From the NCBI RefSeq assembly GCF_019355055.1, contig NZ_CP048411.1, forward strand, positions 868,001-932,000: DNA of 64,000 nucleotides, given 5' to 3'. The notes below the pieces were generated by a model. It was not told the DNA's origin, ran no database searches, and saw only the letters and a list, made by a program, of their open reading frames with translations. The DNA is from Pseudomonas sp. MTM4. GTDB taxonomy: Bacteria; Pseudomonadota; Gammaproteobacteria; Pseudomonadales; Pseudomonadaceae. Positions 29,639 through 39,456 of the stretch are shown here, piece by piece. The translations under genes were made by a program, and so were the position numbers. Every line of letters starts with the position of its first letter. Positions within the stretch are counted from its first letter, which is position 1.

Positions 29639-30136
29639 ATGAGCCGCTATCGACCTCCCCGCCCCGCCGGCACACCACTGATCACGCCCGAGGGGGAGGC
29701 ACGGCTGCGTGCCGAGCTGCACGAGCTCTGGCATGTCAGGCGTCCGCAAGTCACCCAGGCGGTTAGCGAAGCAGCGGCACAGGGCGACCGCTCCGAAAAT
29801 GCTGAATACACCTACGGCAAGAAAATGCTAAGGGAGATAGACAGCCGCGTGCGCTTTCTCACCAAGCGATTGGAAAAACTCAAGACCGTCAGCCAGAAGC
29901 CGAGCGATCCGGACAAAGTGTACTTTGGCGCCTGGGTGACCATAGAAGATGAAGAGGGTGAACAGGCCCGCTACCGTATCGTCGGACCGGACGAACTGGA
30001 CCTGCGCCAAGGCTTGATCAGCATTGATTCTCCGTTGGCCAGAGCATTGGTTGGCAAAGCACTGGATGCCGAGGTGCAGGTGCAAACGCCAACCGGCCCG
30101 AAACTTTGGTACATAATCGGCATCGCCTATCCATGA
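29639..30136 (+). CDS. greB: Transcription elongation factor GreB
   Basis: A 165-residue GreA/GreB family protein that stimulates transcript cleavage by backtracked RNA polymerase. The N-terminal coiled coil has the catalytic acidic tip in AAAQGDRSENAEYTYGKKML. The C-terminal FKBP-like domain includes FGAWVTIEDEEGE and SPLARALVGKALDAEV. The longer, basic N-terminus (SRYRPPRPAGTPLITPEGE) marks GreB rather than GreA. It stands alone 58 bases after ybbP. Confidence 0.95.
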   Translation: MSRYRPPRPAGTPLITPEGEARLRAELHELWHVRRPQVTQAVSEAAAQGDRSENAEYTYGKKMLREIDSRVRFLTKRLEKLKTVSQKPSDPDKVYFGAWVTIEDEEGEQARYRIVGPDELDLRQGLISIDSPLARALVGKALDAEVQVQTPTGPKLWYIIGIAYP

Positions 30137-30190
30137 CCGAGCAGTTTTTACATGACTAACTAGTCGACATCCTTCTCGAACTTCTTCGAT

Positions 30191-30214
30191 ATGGTCTTTA
30201 ACTGTCGAGACCAT
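30191..30214 (+). terminator. Possible greB terminator
   Basis: ATGGTCT (30191-30197) and AGACCAT (30208-30214) form a seven-base stem with a ten-base loop, followed by a pyrimidine-rich CACTTTCTT tail. It is 55 bases after the greB stop. A weak but plausible intrinsic terminator. Confidence 0.45.
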
Positions 30215-30235
30215 CACTTTCTTACCCACATCAGC

Positions 30236-30250
30236 GTTCCGTCCGGTAAC
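30236..30250 (+). promoter_or_regulatory. Candidate enhancer site for a CbrB/LipR-type activator
   Basis: GTTCCGTCCGGTAAC is an imperfect palindrome with GTT and AAC ends, about 90 bases upstream of the sigma-54 promoter of lipA. Known CbrB sites have GTTAC/GTAAC arms. The resemblance is partial, so this is a suggestion only. Confidence 0.3.
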
Positions 30251-30338
30251 AGGCGAATCGGCGCATTGCGATAGCTAAACGATATCAGCGACGCTGGGGG
30301 CGCCACGCCAGAGCGGACGCTCACGATCATTGTGGAAT

Positions 30339-30354
30339 TGGCACGATTGCTGCG
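30339..30354 (+). promoter_or_regulatory. Sigma-54 promoter of the lipase operon
   Basis: TGGCACGATTGCTGCG carries GG (30340-30341) and GC (30352-30353) separated by exactly ten bases, the required -24/-12 geometry, with TGGCAC matching the consensus perfectly. The predicted transcript would start near 30365 and have a leader of about 75 bases. Sigma-54 control of lipA is established in P. aeruginosa and P. alcaligenes. Confidence 0.75.
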
Positions 30355-30426
30355 CTTGTTCGGCGGCAGTACGCGCAGCGCGCGGTGAATGGCGAGGGAC
30401 TGCTCAATGCCCGATTCACCTACTGA

Positions 30427-31377
<951 letters not shown>

Positions 31378-31383
31378 GCTGCG

Positions 31384-31405
31384 GCCGGGGCCAATCGGCC
31401 CCGGC
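31384..31405 (+). other. Strong GC hairpin between lipase and foldase genes
   Basis: GCCGGGGCC (31384-31392) and GGCCCCGGC (31397-31405) form a perfect nine-base all-GC stem with an AATC loop, seven bases after the lipA stop. No U-run follows, so it probably stabilises lipA mRNA or reduces foldase expression instead of ending transcription fully. Confidence 0.6.
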
Positions 31406-31424
31406 TCTGACACAAGGCATATCG

Positions 31425-32435
31425 ATGAAAAAACTTGCGATCTTGTTCGTTCTCGCCGTGGCCATTGGCGTCCTGATCGATTGGCGTAGTACGGCTGAGC
31501 CGGCGCCCACCTCCGTAACGCCTGAGCTACCGGTCGCTAAATTATCCGCACCGACCCAGACAAGAAGCCTCTCGCCAGCCCAACCGACGGTGCAAACCCA
31601 GGCAACCCGCCGCCTTCCGGCCTCCTTCGCCGGCACGGAAGTCGACGGTCGACTTCGAACGGATTCCCATGGCGAGCTGATAATCGACGGCGATATCCGT
31701 CGTGTCTTCGACTATTTCCTGGCCTCGATTGGCGAGGAGTCGATCGACGCCAGCGTTACCCGCCTGCGTCGACATGTCGAAGAGCAGCTTTCGCAGCCCG
31801 CCGAAGGCCAGGCACTGCGCCTGCTGGGCCAGTACCTCGACTACAAACGGCAACTGCTAATACTTGAAAAGGACCATGTGCTACTGGCCGATCTGAATGC
31901 CATGCGTGAACGCCTGAGCGCGGTTCGGCTGCTGCGCGCCGGGATATTCGACGACCACGTCCATCAGGCATTTTTCGGCCTGGATGAAGCCAGCGATAGT
32001 TTCACGCTGGAAAGGCTGGCGATTCGACATGATTCAACGCTCGATGCCGCAGCGAAGGGAGCCGCCATCGACCGCCTGCGAGAAAGCTTGCCGGCCGACC
32101 TACTGGTTACGCTCGTTCCGCAGCTGCAGGCTGAGCTACGCGAGCAGACACAAGCGTTGCAAGCCAGCGGCGCTACTGGGGAGCTGCGTCAGCTGCGCCA
32201 GCAGCTTTTGGGCAATGCCGCAACAGAGCGCCTGGAACAGCTCGATCAAAAAAGACAGCAATGGCAGCAACGAGTGACAGCCTATCTCGAAGAAAAAGCC
32301 CTTGTGGAAAATAGCCGTGGCCTTGGCGAGACAGAAAAACGCGCCGCTATCGAGCGCTTGGCCGCAGAGCGTTTCGATGAAAACGAGCGCAAGCGCCTGC
32401 TGGTTGCTGAACATTCAGTAGTCGAACGCGACTAG
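31425..32435 (+). CDS. lifO: Lipase-specific foldase (lipase secretion chaperone)
   Basis: A 336-residue membrane-anchored steric chaperone that folds the LipA precursor in the periplasm. A single N-terminal helix (LAILFVLAVAIGVLI, residues 4-18) is followed by a Pro/Ala/Thr-rich linker (about 20-65) and a helical domain. The essential family motif RXXFDY(F/C)L appears as RRVFDYFLASIGE near residue 88. The ATG at 31425 follows AAGG; upstream codons overlap lipA. It ends in a highly charged helical region. Confidence 0.94.
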   Translation: MKKLAILFVLAVAIGVLIDWRSTAEPAPTSVTPELPVAKLSAPTQTRSLSPAQPTVQTQATRRLPASFAGTEVDGRLRTDSHGELIIDGDIRRVFDYFLASIGEESIDASVTRLRRHVEEQLSQPAEGQALRLLGQYLDYKRQLLILEKDHVLLADLNAMRERLSAVRLLRAGIFDDHVHQAFFGLDEASDSFTLERLAIRHDSTLDAAAKGAAIDRLRESLPADLLVTLVPQLQAELREQTQALQASGATGELRQLRQQLLGNAATERLEQLDQKRQQWQQRVTAYLEEKALVENSRGLGETEKRAAIERLAAERFDENERKRLLVAEHSVVERD

Positions 32436-32457
32436 CAGCTTCTGGAAAAACAGGATG

Positions 32458-32485
32458 GCAAAGCGCTCAGTTGGCGGCGCTTTGC
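32458..32485. terminator. Convergent terminator of foldase and MltF-like genes
   Basis: GCAAAGCGC (32458-32466) and GCGCTTTGC (32477-32485) form a perfect nine-base stem with a ten-base loop. It overlaps the stop codon of the minus-strand transglycosylase gene. No strong U-run on either side. Confidence 0.5.
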
Positions 32486-33870
32486 GGCCCACCTTCGAGC
32501 AGATAGCGCTCGCGCGTATAGGCCAGGTAGTACTTGTTCACCGCGTTGACGTAGCTGACCACGCCCATACCCATGGTTTCCATGGCGATCCGTTCGACCT
32601 GAAAAAACCATTGATCAGGGTTCAGCCCACGTCGGCGGGCCTCGGCCCGCATGCTTTGCACCCGCTGAGGCCCCATGTTGTAGGCAGCCAGGACGAACGC
32701 CATGCGTTCGCGTTCGTTCAGCCTGGGGCTGGCGAAGAATTCGCGACGGATCTTGGCCAGGTACTTCGCGCTGGCCAGCACGTTGTTGTCCAGCTTACCG
32801 ATATTGCTAACGCCCATGCTTCGGGCGGTGGCCGGGGTGACCTGCATGAGCCCAGTAGCACCGGATGCGCCCCGAGCCGCCGGGTTGAGGGTCGATTCCT
32901 TGAATGCCAGCGCGGCCAGGTTGAGCCAATCCATATCCTGCTGCTGAGCATGCCGCTGTAGAGTCGGACGTACCTTCTCCAGACGCTGTCGCCCGACGCG
33001 ATCAAGTGGATACTGCACCCGGTAGAGACGCCGATAGACCCGAACGAAAGCGGCGTCCTGGTTATCCGGTGCACTGTAGCCCTTGAGAAAGCGGTCAACG
33101 TTTGCGCGCAACGTGCTCGCTTCCTTGTGCATGAACCAATGCATATCGGCGCGCTTACCCAGCGTTAGCTGCGATTCGATGCGCAGCTTCGGCAGCACTT
33201 TTGCCCAGCGTTCGGCGATGGTCTGCTCGACCACGGTCGCGGGGTAGACGCCGGCCTGCACCATCTCCAGCACATCCTCCACAGCAAGCGTTGGGTCGAC
33301 CCACTCGACTGCAATCGGCGCACGCCCAGCCTGCATCAAGCTTTGGTTAATGGCTTCCAGCGCAGCGCCGGCAGCGCTGCCAGCCGGCAACGCCAGACTG
33401 CGCCCCGACAACTGTTCGAAGCTCTTATAGCGATGGCCGCCCTGTCGGCCCACCAGCACCATCGGAACCTCGTCGACAACAGCCCGACTGCGACTTACCC
33501 TGCGCATCGCTCCAAGATCGAGGAGCTCTCCCGGCGCAACCAGATCACCCTCACCTCTTTGCAGCGCGCCAAGCAATTGGTCTTTGGCTTTCGGAATGAT
33601 TTCCAGGGTGATCGAGCCCTTCGAACCGCGATTGAGAAACTGCTCGAATGCACGCAGACGCACATATTCGACACCGATGGCTTCGCCCTTGACCTCGCCC
33701 GAGCTGTTGCGGCTCTGATTGACCAGCACACGCAACGTCCCGCTGCGGCGAATCTCGGCCAGATCGCGTACCGTCTCCGTCGGCTGCCATGCCTGCGGGC
33801 CAACCACGCGCGCAGCGGCTGGCCAGGATGCAAGCATCAGCAGACACAGCAGGGACAATAGGCGGATCAT
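32467..33870 (-). CDS. Membrane-bound lytic transglycosylase, MltF-like
   Basis: A 467-residue exported protein. A signal peptide (LSLLCLLMLASWPAAA) leads into a periplasmic solute-binding-type domain (about 40-265; GTLRVLVNQSRNSSGEVKGE), then a lytic transglycosylase (SLT family 1) domain (about 295-440). The catalytic glutamate is in LAALAFKESTLNP, followed by GASGATGLMQVTPATA and VLAAYNMGPQRV. Such enzymes cut glycan strands with formation of 1,6-anhydro-muramyl ends. The signal end lacks a lipobox. Homologous to the second MltF-type protein of pseudomonads, not certain to be MltF itself. Confidence 0.9.
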   Translation of the reverse strand: MIRLLSLLCLLMLASWPAAARVVGPQAWQPTETVRDLAEIRRSGTLRVLVNQSRNSSGEVKGEAIGVEYVRLRAFEQFLNRGSKGSITLEIIPKAKDQLLGALQRGEGDLVAPGELLDLGAMRRVSRSRAVVDEVPMVLVGRQGGHRYKSFEQLSGRSLALPAGSAAGAALEAINQSLMQAGRAPIAVEWVDPTLAVEDVLEMVQAGVYPATVVEQTIAERWAKVLPKLRIESQLTLGKRADMHWFMHKEASTLRANVDRFLKGYSAPDNQDAAFVRVYRRLYRVQYPLDRVGRQRLEKVRPTLQRHAQQQDMDWLNLAALAFKESTLNPAARGASGATGLMQVTPATARSMGVSNIGKLDNNVLASAKYLAKIRREFFASPRLNERERMAFVLAAYNMGPQRVQSMRAEARRRGLNPDQWFFQVERIAMETMGMGVVSYVNAVNKYYLAYTRERYLLEGGPQSAAN

Positions 33871-33981
33871 TTAGGCTTATGCGCTCGAACGGAACAAAAG
33901 CAGGGATGGGCCACCCCTGCCGAGAGGTGGCGAAGGTTCTCACAGGCGTTGCTGAGCCGCCAGCGATAGCTTTCAACTAGC

Positions 33982-34020
33982 ATTAGATAACGAATCTAAT
34001 CTATTGATAGATAACGTTAT
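33982..34020. promoter_or_regulatory. AT-rich control region with palindromes and a direct repeat, upstream of tatD
   Basis: The region between the divergent MltF-like and tatD genes is strikingly AT-rich here. ATTAGAT (33982-33988) and ATCTAAT (33994-34000) are perfect arms around five bases. TAGATAACG occurs twice (33984-33992 and 34008-34016), and ATAACGTTAT (34011-34020) is a perfect palindrome. This looks like an operator for an unknown regulator and overlaps likely tatD promoter elements. Confidence 0.45.
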
Positions 34021-34048
34021 ATTTTCATCTTATAAGCGAGACAGTTTC

Positions 34049-34870
34049 ATGCAACTTGTCGACATCGGCGTCAACCTGACCCACCCGAGCCTATCCCGCG
34101 ACCCACGCGCGATCCTGGATCGCGCCTACGCGGCCGGCGTCGCACAGCTGATTTTGACGGGCACCAGCATCGATGAAAGCGAAGCGGCTTTGGCGCTCTG
34201 CCGCGAACTGGATGAAAGCCGGCAACGCTTGTTTTGCACGGCGGGCATTCATCCTCATGATGCAAACCAGTGGACCGCTGAAACCGCCACCCAACTCAAA
34301 GGTTTACTCGGCGAGCCGGAGGTTCGGGCAGTCGGTGAGTGCGGCCTGGATTTCAACCGCGACTTCTCCCCTCGCGCTCAACAGGATCGGGTTTTGGAAG
34401 AGCATCTGCAGCTGGCGGTGGAGACCGGGCTGCCGGTGTTTCTTCATGAGCGCGACGCCGATCAGCGCCTGGTAGAAATCCTGCGACCTTTTCGCGATCA
34501 GCTCAGCGCTGCGGTCGTGCATTGCTTCACCGGGGAGAAACGTGCCCTTTATGCCTACCTGGATCTCGACCTGCACATCGGCATCACCGGCTGGATCTGC
34601 GACGAGCGTCGCGGCACCCACTTGCATCCACTGGTTCGCGAGATTCCTGCAGCACGACTGATGCTCGAAAGCGATGCGCCCTACCTGCTGCCCCGTACGC
34701 TGCGGCCCAAACCCAAGGGTGGTCAGAACGAACCCGCCTTTCTGCCGGAGGTTTTGCGTGAGGTCGCCCGCCATTGCCGCGTAAGCGAAGAGGAACTGGC
34801 TGCCTCCAGTACCGCGTGCGCCCAGACGTTTTTTGGTATTTCGTATCTGGCTGAGCCTGTACAGCCCTAA
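34049..34870 (+). CDS. tatD: TatD-family metal-dependent hydrolase
   Basis: A 273-residue TIM-barrel metal-dependent hydrolase; TatD proteins have DNase or phosphoesterase activity. Metal ligands and family signatures are visible in [48 protein letters not shown] and [13 protein letters not shown]. The D-I-G-V-N-L start and 'PYLLPR' place it in the TatD branch instead of YcfH or YjjV, which begin differently. The ATG at 34049 is used; fifteen upstream codons of AT-rich sequence are non-coding in character. A sigma-28 promoter for the next gene overlaps its stop codon. Confidence 0.9.
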   Translation: MQLVDIGVNLTHPSLSRDPRAILDRAYAAGVAQLILTGTSIDESEAALALCRELDESRQRLFCTAGIHPHDANQWTAETATQLKGLLGEPEVRAVGECGLDFNRDFSPRAQQDRVLEEHLQLAVETGLPVFLHERDADQRLVEILRPFRDQLSAAVVHCFTGEKRALYAYLDLDLHIGITGWICDERRGTHLHPLVREIPAARLMLESDAPYLLPRTLRPKPKGGQNEPAFLPEVLREVARHCRVSEEELAASSTACAQTFFGISYLAEPVQP

Positions 34871-34894
34871 AGCCAGACGTTGTCCTGCCGTTAT
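34867..34894 (+). promoter_or_regulatory. Sigma-28 (FliA) promoter of the first chemoreceptor gene
   Basis: CTAAA (34867-34871), then 15 bases, then GCCGTTAT (34887-34894) matches the flagellar sigma consensus CTAAA-N15-GCCGATAA closely. The -35 element includes the tatD stop codon. Predicted start about 50 bases before the receptor ATG. Confidence 0.65.
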
Positions 34895-34952
34895 AAGAAC
34901 TGGTTCTCAACGTTTAGCAAACACCTCCTGCCACTACATAAGAAGCGCGCTC

Positions 34953-36425
34953 ATGGTTCTTTGGATTCGCGATCTTTCCCTGAAGTACAAATTCTGGGCC
35001 CTGAATATGGTGACCTTCGTCACCACCCTGTTGCTGGTGTTGTTCGCGTTACAGCTCGAGCAGCGGGCACGCAGCCAAGATGCGCAGACCAGCGCCCAAG
35101 AAATGGCCAGCGTGCTGCAGAGCTGGCCGCAGGAAGGCGCGGTTGCGCGGCACCCTGATCTACAGGTGTTTACGGCAGGTCAGCCGGTAGTCATCGAAGG
35201 CCAAAGCGTCGCGCCGCGCCAGGGCTGGGTGGACGTCGATCACGACCGTTTTTTCGCGACCACCCCGGTCATTGGCGCGCAGCTGATTGCCAGGCCAGGC
35301 GGCGAACACCTTGCGGTTCTGGCTCGCACACCCAGCGTCTTGGAGCTGCTGAAGGAGCACTTCTTCAGCTACGCGCTGGCGGTCGCTGTGCTGATGTTGG
35401 CGTTGCTGGCGGCTTCGCAGGTGATGATTCGCTTCCTCCTCAGCCATCTCAACACCTTGAAAGACGTCATGCTGCATGTGGAGCGCAGCGGTGATCTTGC
35501 CGTACGAGTACCGCTGGAAAGCCGCGATGAAGTGGGACAGATGGCCGCCGCGTTCAATGCCATGCAGGCCGGCTACCAGCGCATCGTCGGTACTGTGACC
35601 CAGGCTGCGACACGCCTGGATGAAGGAGCCAGTCGCCTGGCTTCGAGCATGAGCGATGTTCGCCAAGGCATGCTCGGCCAGAAGAGCGAAACCGATCAGG
35701 CGGCTACCGCGATCAACGAAATGACCGCGACCGTCCACCACATCGCCGATCACGCTCGGGAAACACGGGACCAATCCCAACATGCCGACCGCCTCGCAGG
35801 AGACGGGCACAGTGTCGTGACCCGCGTCGAACGCTCCATTTCCAGCCTGTCCAAAGGTGTCCAGCAGACGGCTGAGACGATCAGCCAGCTTGCCGCCGAC
35901 AGCCAGAAGATCAACGGCGTCGTCAGCGTCATTCACAGCATCGCCGAGCAGACCAACCTTCTCGCGCTGAATGCCGCCATCGAAGCGGCTCGTGCCGGCG
36001 AGATGGGTCGCGGCTTCGCGGTGGTCGCCGATGAAGTGCGCAATCTGGCCAAACGCGTACAAGTGTCGACGGACGAAATCACTCAGATGATTGCGGGACT
36101 GCAGGCCATGACCCGCGATGCGGTGGAATTCATGCAGGAAAGCTCGTTGAAAGCCGATGATTGCGTGAACGAAGCTCGTGAGGCGGGACTGGCGCTGGAA
36201 GCGATCACCGCGGCTGTGGCGCAGATGCGTGAGAGCAACACGCAGATCGCGGATGCCGCCGAGCAGCAGAGCGATGTGGCCGAAGAGCTCAATCGTTCGG
36301 TGACCGGCATTCGTGACGTCACCGAACAGACCGTCACACAGACCGCCGCGTCGGCTACCACCAGTTCCGAGCTGGCGGCACTCTCTGGAGAGCTGAGCAA
36401 GGCGATTCAGCAATTCAAGCTGTGA
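34953..36425 (+). CDS. Methyl-accepting chemotaxis protein
   Basis: A 490-residue chemoreceptor. The first transmembrane helix (about 18-36) and second (about 137-160) bracket a short periplasmic domain of about 100 residues. HAMP follows (about 160-215; [30 protein letters not shown]), then a long coiled coil with the signalling hairpin [35 protein letters not shown]. The ATG at 34953 gives the expected receptor start; upstream codons overlap tatD. The ligand is unknown; the sensor domain is too small for a dCache. A sigma-28 promoter ties it to the flagellar regulon. Confidence 0.93.
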   Translation: MVLWIRDLSLKYKFWALNMVTFVTTLLLVLFALQLEQRARSQDAQTSAQEMASVLQSWPQEGAVARHPDLQVFTAGQPVVIEGQSVAPRQGWVDVDHDRFFATTPVIGAQLIARPGGEHLAVLARTPSVLELLKEHFFSYALAVAVLMLALLAASQVMIRFLLSHLNTLKDVMLHVERSGDLAVRVPLESRDEVGQMAAAFNAMQAGYQRIVGTVTQAATRLDEGASRLASSMSDVRQGMLGQKSETDQAATAINEMTATVHHIADHARETRDQSQHADRLAGDGHSVVTRVERSISSLSKGVQQTAETISQLAADSQKINGVVSVIHSIAEQTNLLALNAAIEAARAGEMGRGFAVVADEVRNLAKRVQVSTDEITQMIAGLQAMTRDAVEFMQESSLKADDCVNEAREAGLALEAITAAVAQMRESNTQIADAAEQQSDVAEELNRSVTGIRDVTEQTVTQTAASATTSSELAALSGELSKAIQQFKL

Positions 36426-36435
36426 CAAATCCTCG

Positions 36436-36466
36436 CCGGCGCAAGATCAGCTTAACCTTGCGCCGG
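36436..36466. terminator. Hairpin between the chemoreceptor and thioesterase genes
   Basis: CCGGCGCAAG (36436-36445) and CTTGCGCCGG (36457-36466) form a perfect ten-base stem with an eleven-base loop between convergent genes. There is no clear U-run, so termination may be inefficient. Confidence 0.5.
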
Positions 36467-36540
36467 TGATGGGCCGACAGCTGACAGCTCTCAGCAACCT
36501 CCTCGACGGCCCATTTTTTGAGGCCGCCCCTGAAAATCGG

Positions 36541-37338
36541 TCAGCCAAACACCGTTACCGTCTGACGACTCAGCGCCACCAGTTCACCCTCGGCTGTCCA
36601 GAGTGCCGCAGCACAATGACCGTAGCCATCCTGGGCATGCTCGATCACCGCGCGATAGCGACACCATTCGTGGGTGTCAAACTGCGGTACCGGCTGGATG
36701 AACTCAATGGTCCATGTCAGCGAACTGCCAGGTGCGAAGCGCTTCAAATGCGACAGTGGCGCTGGCGGCCAGGCGTCCACCAATGCCAGCAGATGCGCGA
36801 CAGTTACAGGCTCGCGTTCGACTTCACCGCGCAGCCGCACCCAACCGCCCATTTCGCGTGAAGGATTGCCACTGAACGGCAGCCCACCGATACCCCAACG
36901 CATCGCCAGATAACGTGTAAATTCCGGCGCCACGCCTGGAACGTAGGGCAGCTCCTGACACTCATCAACCGCCGGCATCGCTGGTGCTGGTTCCGCAGCC
37001 ACCCGAATGGCCGATGTCCGCGCCGCGCCGAAACTCCCCTGGATGATGGTCACCACCTGGCCGTCCTGCACAGCTCGCCCAAGCACCTGGCTGACAGCCT
37101 TGCCCTCGCGCAGCACTTCAGCCTCGAAACTCACCGGGGTATCAACCATCAACGGGCCGACGAAGGTAATAGCCAGCGAGCGTACCGGCCGACCTTCCGG
37201 CACCTGCGCCTGCATGGCCTCGTAGACCAGCGCTGCAACCAGCCCGCCAAAGCCGGCACGACCCTGCCCCCATGTGGCGGGTACGATAAGGTTGTTCGGG
37301 TTTTCACGCACGGCTTGTATCAACTCGGAAAGGGTCAT
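36541..37338 (-). CDS. Acyl-CoA thioesterase family protein (double hotdog, TesB-like)
   Basis: A 265-residue protein with two hotdog-like halves, as in the PF13622 thioesterase-like family. The first half carries WGQGRAGFGGLVAALVYEAM and LAITFVGPLMVDTPVSFEAEV; the second includes SHLKRFAPGSSLTWTIEFIQP. The ATG at 37338 (MTLSELIQAV) has GAGG upstream; a GTG two codons earlier is also possible. It presumably hydrolyses acyl-CoA, but chain length and role are unknown. It is the first gene on the minus strand beyond tgpA in a block conserved in pseudomonads. Confidence 0.82.
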   Translation of the reverse strand: MTLSELIQAVRENPNNLIVPATWGQGRAGFGGLVAALVYEAMQAQVPEGRPVRSLAITFVGPLMVDTPVSFEAEVLREGKAVSQVLGRAVQDGQVVTIIQGSFGAARTSAIRVAAEPAPAMPAVDECQELPYVPGVAPEFTRYLAMRWGIGGLPFSGNPSREMGGWVRLRGEVEREPVTVAHLLALVDAWPPAPLSHLKRFAPGSSLTWTIEFIQPVPQFDTHEWCRYRAVIEHAQDGYGHCAAALWTAEGELVALSRQTVTVFG

Positions 37339-37437
37339 GCCCACCTCGGCTTGTTCTTATCAGTCGGTCATCTTATCGCCGACACGCGAGTAACGGCATG
37401 CGATTGGCATTCGGTGATAACGCACCATCGCGCATCA

Positions 37438-39456
37438 CTATCGTTCGGGCGAGGCTGTTCTTCTGTTTCTGCCGATACCGGAGCGCCACGGCAGCTGACG
37501 TCTCACCTTTGCAAGAGCCGCTTGCATCGCGCTTCTGTCAGCCGGACGGCCGGCATAACGAGCCATCTCATAGAGCCGCGAAAAATCGAGAATCGAACCG
37601 GCGGCTACCGGAAGCTGATGTGCTGCACGCTCGGCGAAATCCCGCGCGCCCTCGCCCGCCTGTCGCTCGGTACCATGACGAGCCAGCAACCGTTCGAAGC
37701 GGCGAAACAGACGCAGCTGCGGGTCGCGCTCACGCCGCCAGGGTTTCAGCAGCATCAAGGCCAGGATCATCATCAACACAGCGGTTGTGATGACCGTCAG
37801 CAGCCCGAGCCTGCGTTCGTCGAGTTTGCCGAACAGACCTTTCAGAGCGTCCAGCTGGCGTTCGCCCTGATAGCCGAGCACCCAACGTTGCCAACCATAG
37901 TTGAGGCTGTCCCAGCCGAATCGCAGCTGGTTCAGCCAGCCAATGTCACGATAGCGCCGCAGCGCCAGCGGCGAATCATCGAGCAGCGCGTCTTCCTCGG
38001 AGAGCGCTTGTTCCAGCCCCAGCTCGATGCGCTCGGGCGCTACCTGGAACGTCGGATCGATCGCAATCCAGCCTCGATCCGCACTCCAGTATTCGACCCA
38101 GGCGTGTGCGTCGAGCTGACGAACCGAGAGGTAATTGCCCGACGGGTTGATTTCGCCGCCCTGATAACCCGCCACGACCCGGGCCGGTATTCCAGCGGCG
38201 CGCAAGACGAAGGTCATCGCCCCGGCATAGTGAATGCAAAAGCCGTTCAGCGTATCGAACAGAAAGCCGTCGACGATATCGGCGCCGACCGATGAAGGCT
38301 GCAGCGTGTAACGATAAGGCTGTCGATTGAAATGCTGAAGGAGCGCCTGCACGACGGCTTCGGGGTCCGAATGCTCACGGCGCAACGCCGCAGCCCAGGC
38401 ATGACTGCGCGGATTGCCTTGCGCGGGAAGCTGTAAGGCGCGCTCCAGCGTGGCGGGCTCGGCGGCGGGTTCGCGCAACGACTCGGGCCACGAGGTCGCC
38501 TGGTAAAGCAAAGCCTGATGAACCGGGCGCGGACGCTGCAGATGGAAATCGGCCATCAGTTGAACGGTGTCGGCATCGACCTGGGCCACGTCCAGCGCGT
38601 AGAGCCATGATCGGCCACTGGGCTGCATGACGACGGTGTAACTCACCGCAGTGCCGTCGGGCGTCCACTCAGGCGCAGGCGAAAACTGCGATGCGAGCGA
38701 CTGGGACCAGCGCCGGCCATCGAAGCGCTCGAAGGTGACGGCCCGCCAGTACAGCTGGTCCCGCTCTGGAATCGGACCTTCGAAACTGGCCCGGAATGCC
38801 AGCTCGGAGGACCGGCTCAGCTCGGCAATATCGCCTGGCGACATGCTGTCGGAAAGTCCGGTCACACCGCGATCCTTGGGCTGCGGCAATGACCAGAGCG
38901 GCCCCATGCGTGGAAACAGCACGAACAGCACAAGCATCAGCGGTATGGCTTGCAGCAGCAACGATCCGGCCAGACGCAGCGTTGGCCAGGGGTGAGTATC
39001 GGTACTGCTCTGCTGCAGGCCGATCATCGCCGCCAGCAGCGCGGTTACCGGTAGCAGGCTGTAGAGCCCGGCCGGCAGGCTGTCGTTGAACAGGTAACTC
39101 GTTGTCACTGCAAAGAAGCCGAGGAAGATCAGCACCCAGGCATCGCGCCGGCTGCGCATCTCCACCAGTTTGAGTATGAATGCGGCAATCAACAGCACCA
39201 CGCCGGAGTCGAGCCCGATCAGGCTGCCGCGTGAAAGGTACACCCCGCCGCCCACGCCGATCATCATCAGCGCTTTTACCCAGCCGCGCGGATAATGAGC
39301 GCGCATGCGGAAGATCTGCACCCGCCAACTGGCACAGGCCAGCCAGAGGCCGATGATCCACAGCGGCAAATGGCCGAGATGCGGCAGGATCACCAGCACC
39401 TGCGCAACCAGCAGCCAGAGCAACCCGTTTCGTGGAATGGTCTGGAGCGTGCTCAT
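37438..39456 (-). CDS. tgpA: Membrane transglutaminase-like protein TgpA
   Basis: A 672-residue inner-membrane protein. About six N-terminal helices (residues 10-190; NGLLWLLVAQVLVILPHLG onward) are followed by a periplasmic transglutaminase core with the catalytic triad in NGFCIHYAGAM (Cys), DAHAWVEYW (His) and AIDPTFQV (Asp), about residues 380-480. One more helix (VITTAVLMMILALMLL) and a cytoplasmic C-terminal domain follow. TgpA is essential for viability in P. aeruginosa but its substrate is unsettled. ATGA overlap with the DUF58 gene and linkage to moxR show the standard MoxR-DUF58-TgpA unit. Confidence 0.94.
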   Translation of the reverse strand: MSTLQTIPRNGLLWLLVAQVLVILPHLGHLPLWIIGLWLACASWRVQIFRMRAHYPRGWVKALMMIGVGGGVYLSRGSLIGLDSGVVLLIAAFILKLVEMRSRRDAWVLIFLGFFAVTTSYLFNDSLPAGLYSLLPVTALLAAMIGLQQSSTDTHPWPTLRLAGSLLLQAIPLMLVLFVLFPRMGPLWSLPQPKDRGVTGLSDSMSPGDIAELSRSSELAFRASFEGPIPERDQLYWRAVTFERFDGRRWSQSLASQFSPAPEWTPDGTAVSYTVVMQPSGRSWLYALDVAQVDADTVQLMADFHLQRPRPVHQALLYQATSWPESLREPAAEPATLERALQLPAQGNPRSHAWAAALRREHSDPEAVVQALLQHFNRQPYRYTLQPSSVGADIVDGFLFDTLNGFCIHYAGAMTFVLRAAGIPARVVAGYQGGEINPSGNYLSVRQLDAHAWVEYWSADRGWIAIDPTFQVAPERIELGLEQALSEEDALLDDSPLALRRYRDIGWLNQLRFGWDSLNYGWQRWVLGYQGERQLDALKGLFGKLDERRLGLLTVITTAVLMMILALMLLKPWRRERDPQLRLFRRFERLLARHGTERQAGEGARDFAERAAHQLPVAAGSILDFSRLYEMARYAGRPADRSAMQAALAKVRRQLPWRSGIGRNRRTASPER

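Noticed and set aside
35160..36428. A 422-codon open frame on the minus strand
   Set aside because: It lies entirely antisense to the chemoreceptor gene and its protein has no domain character; GC-rich codon bias on the true strand creates such frames.
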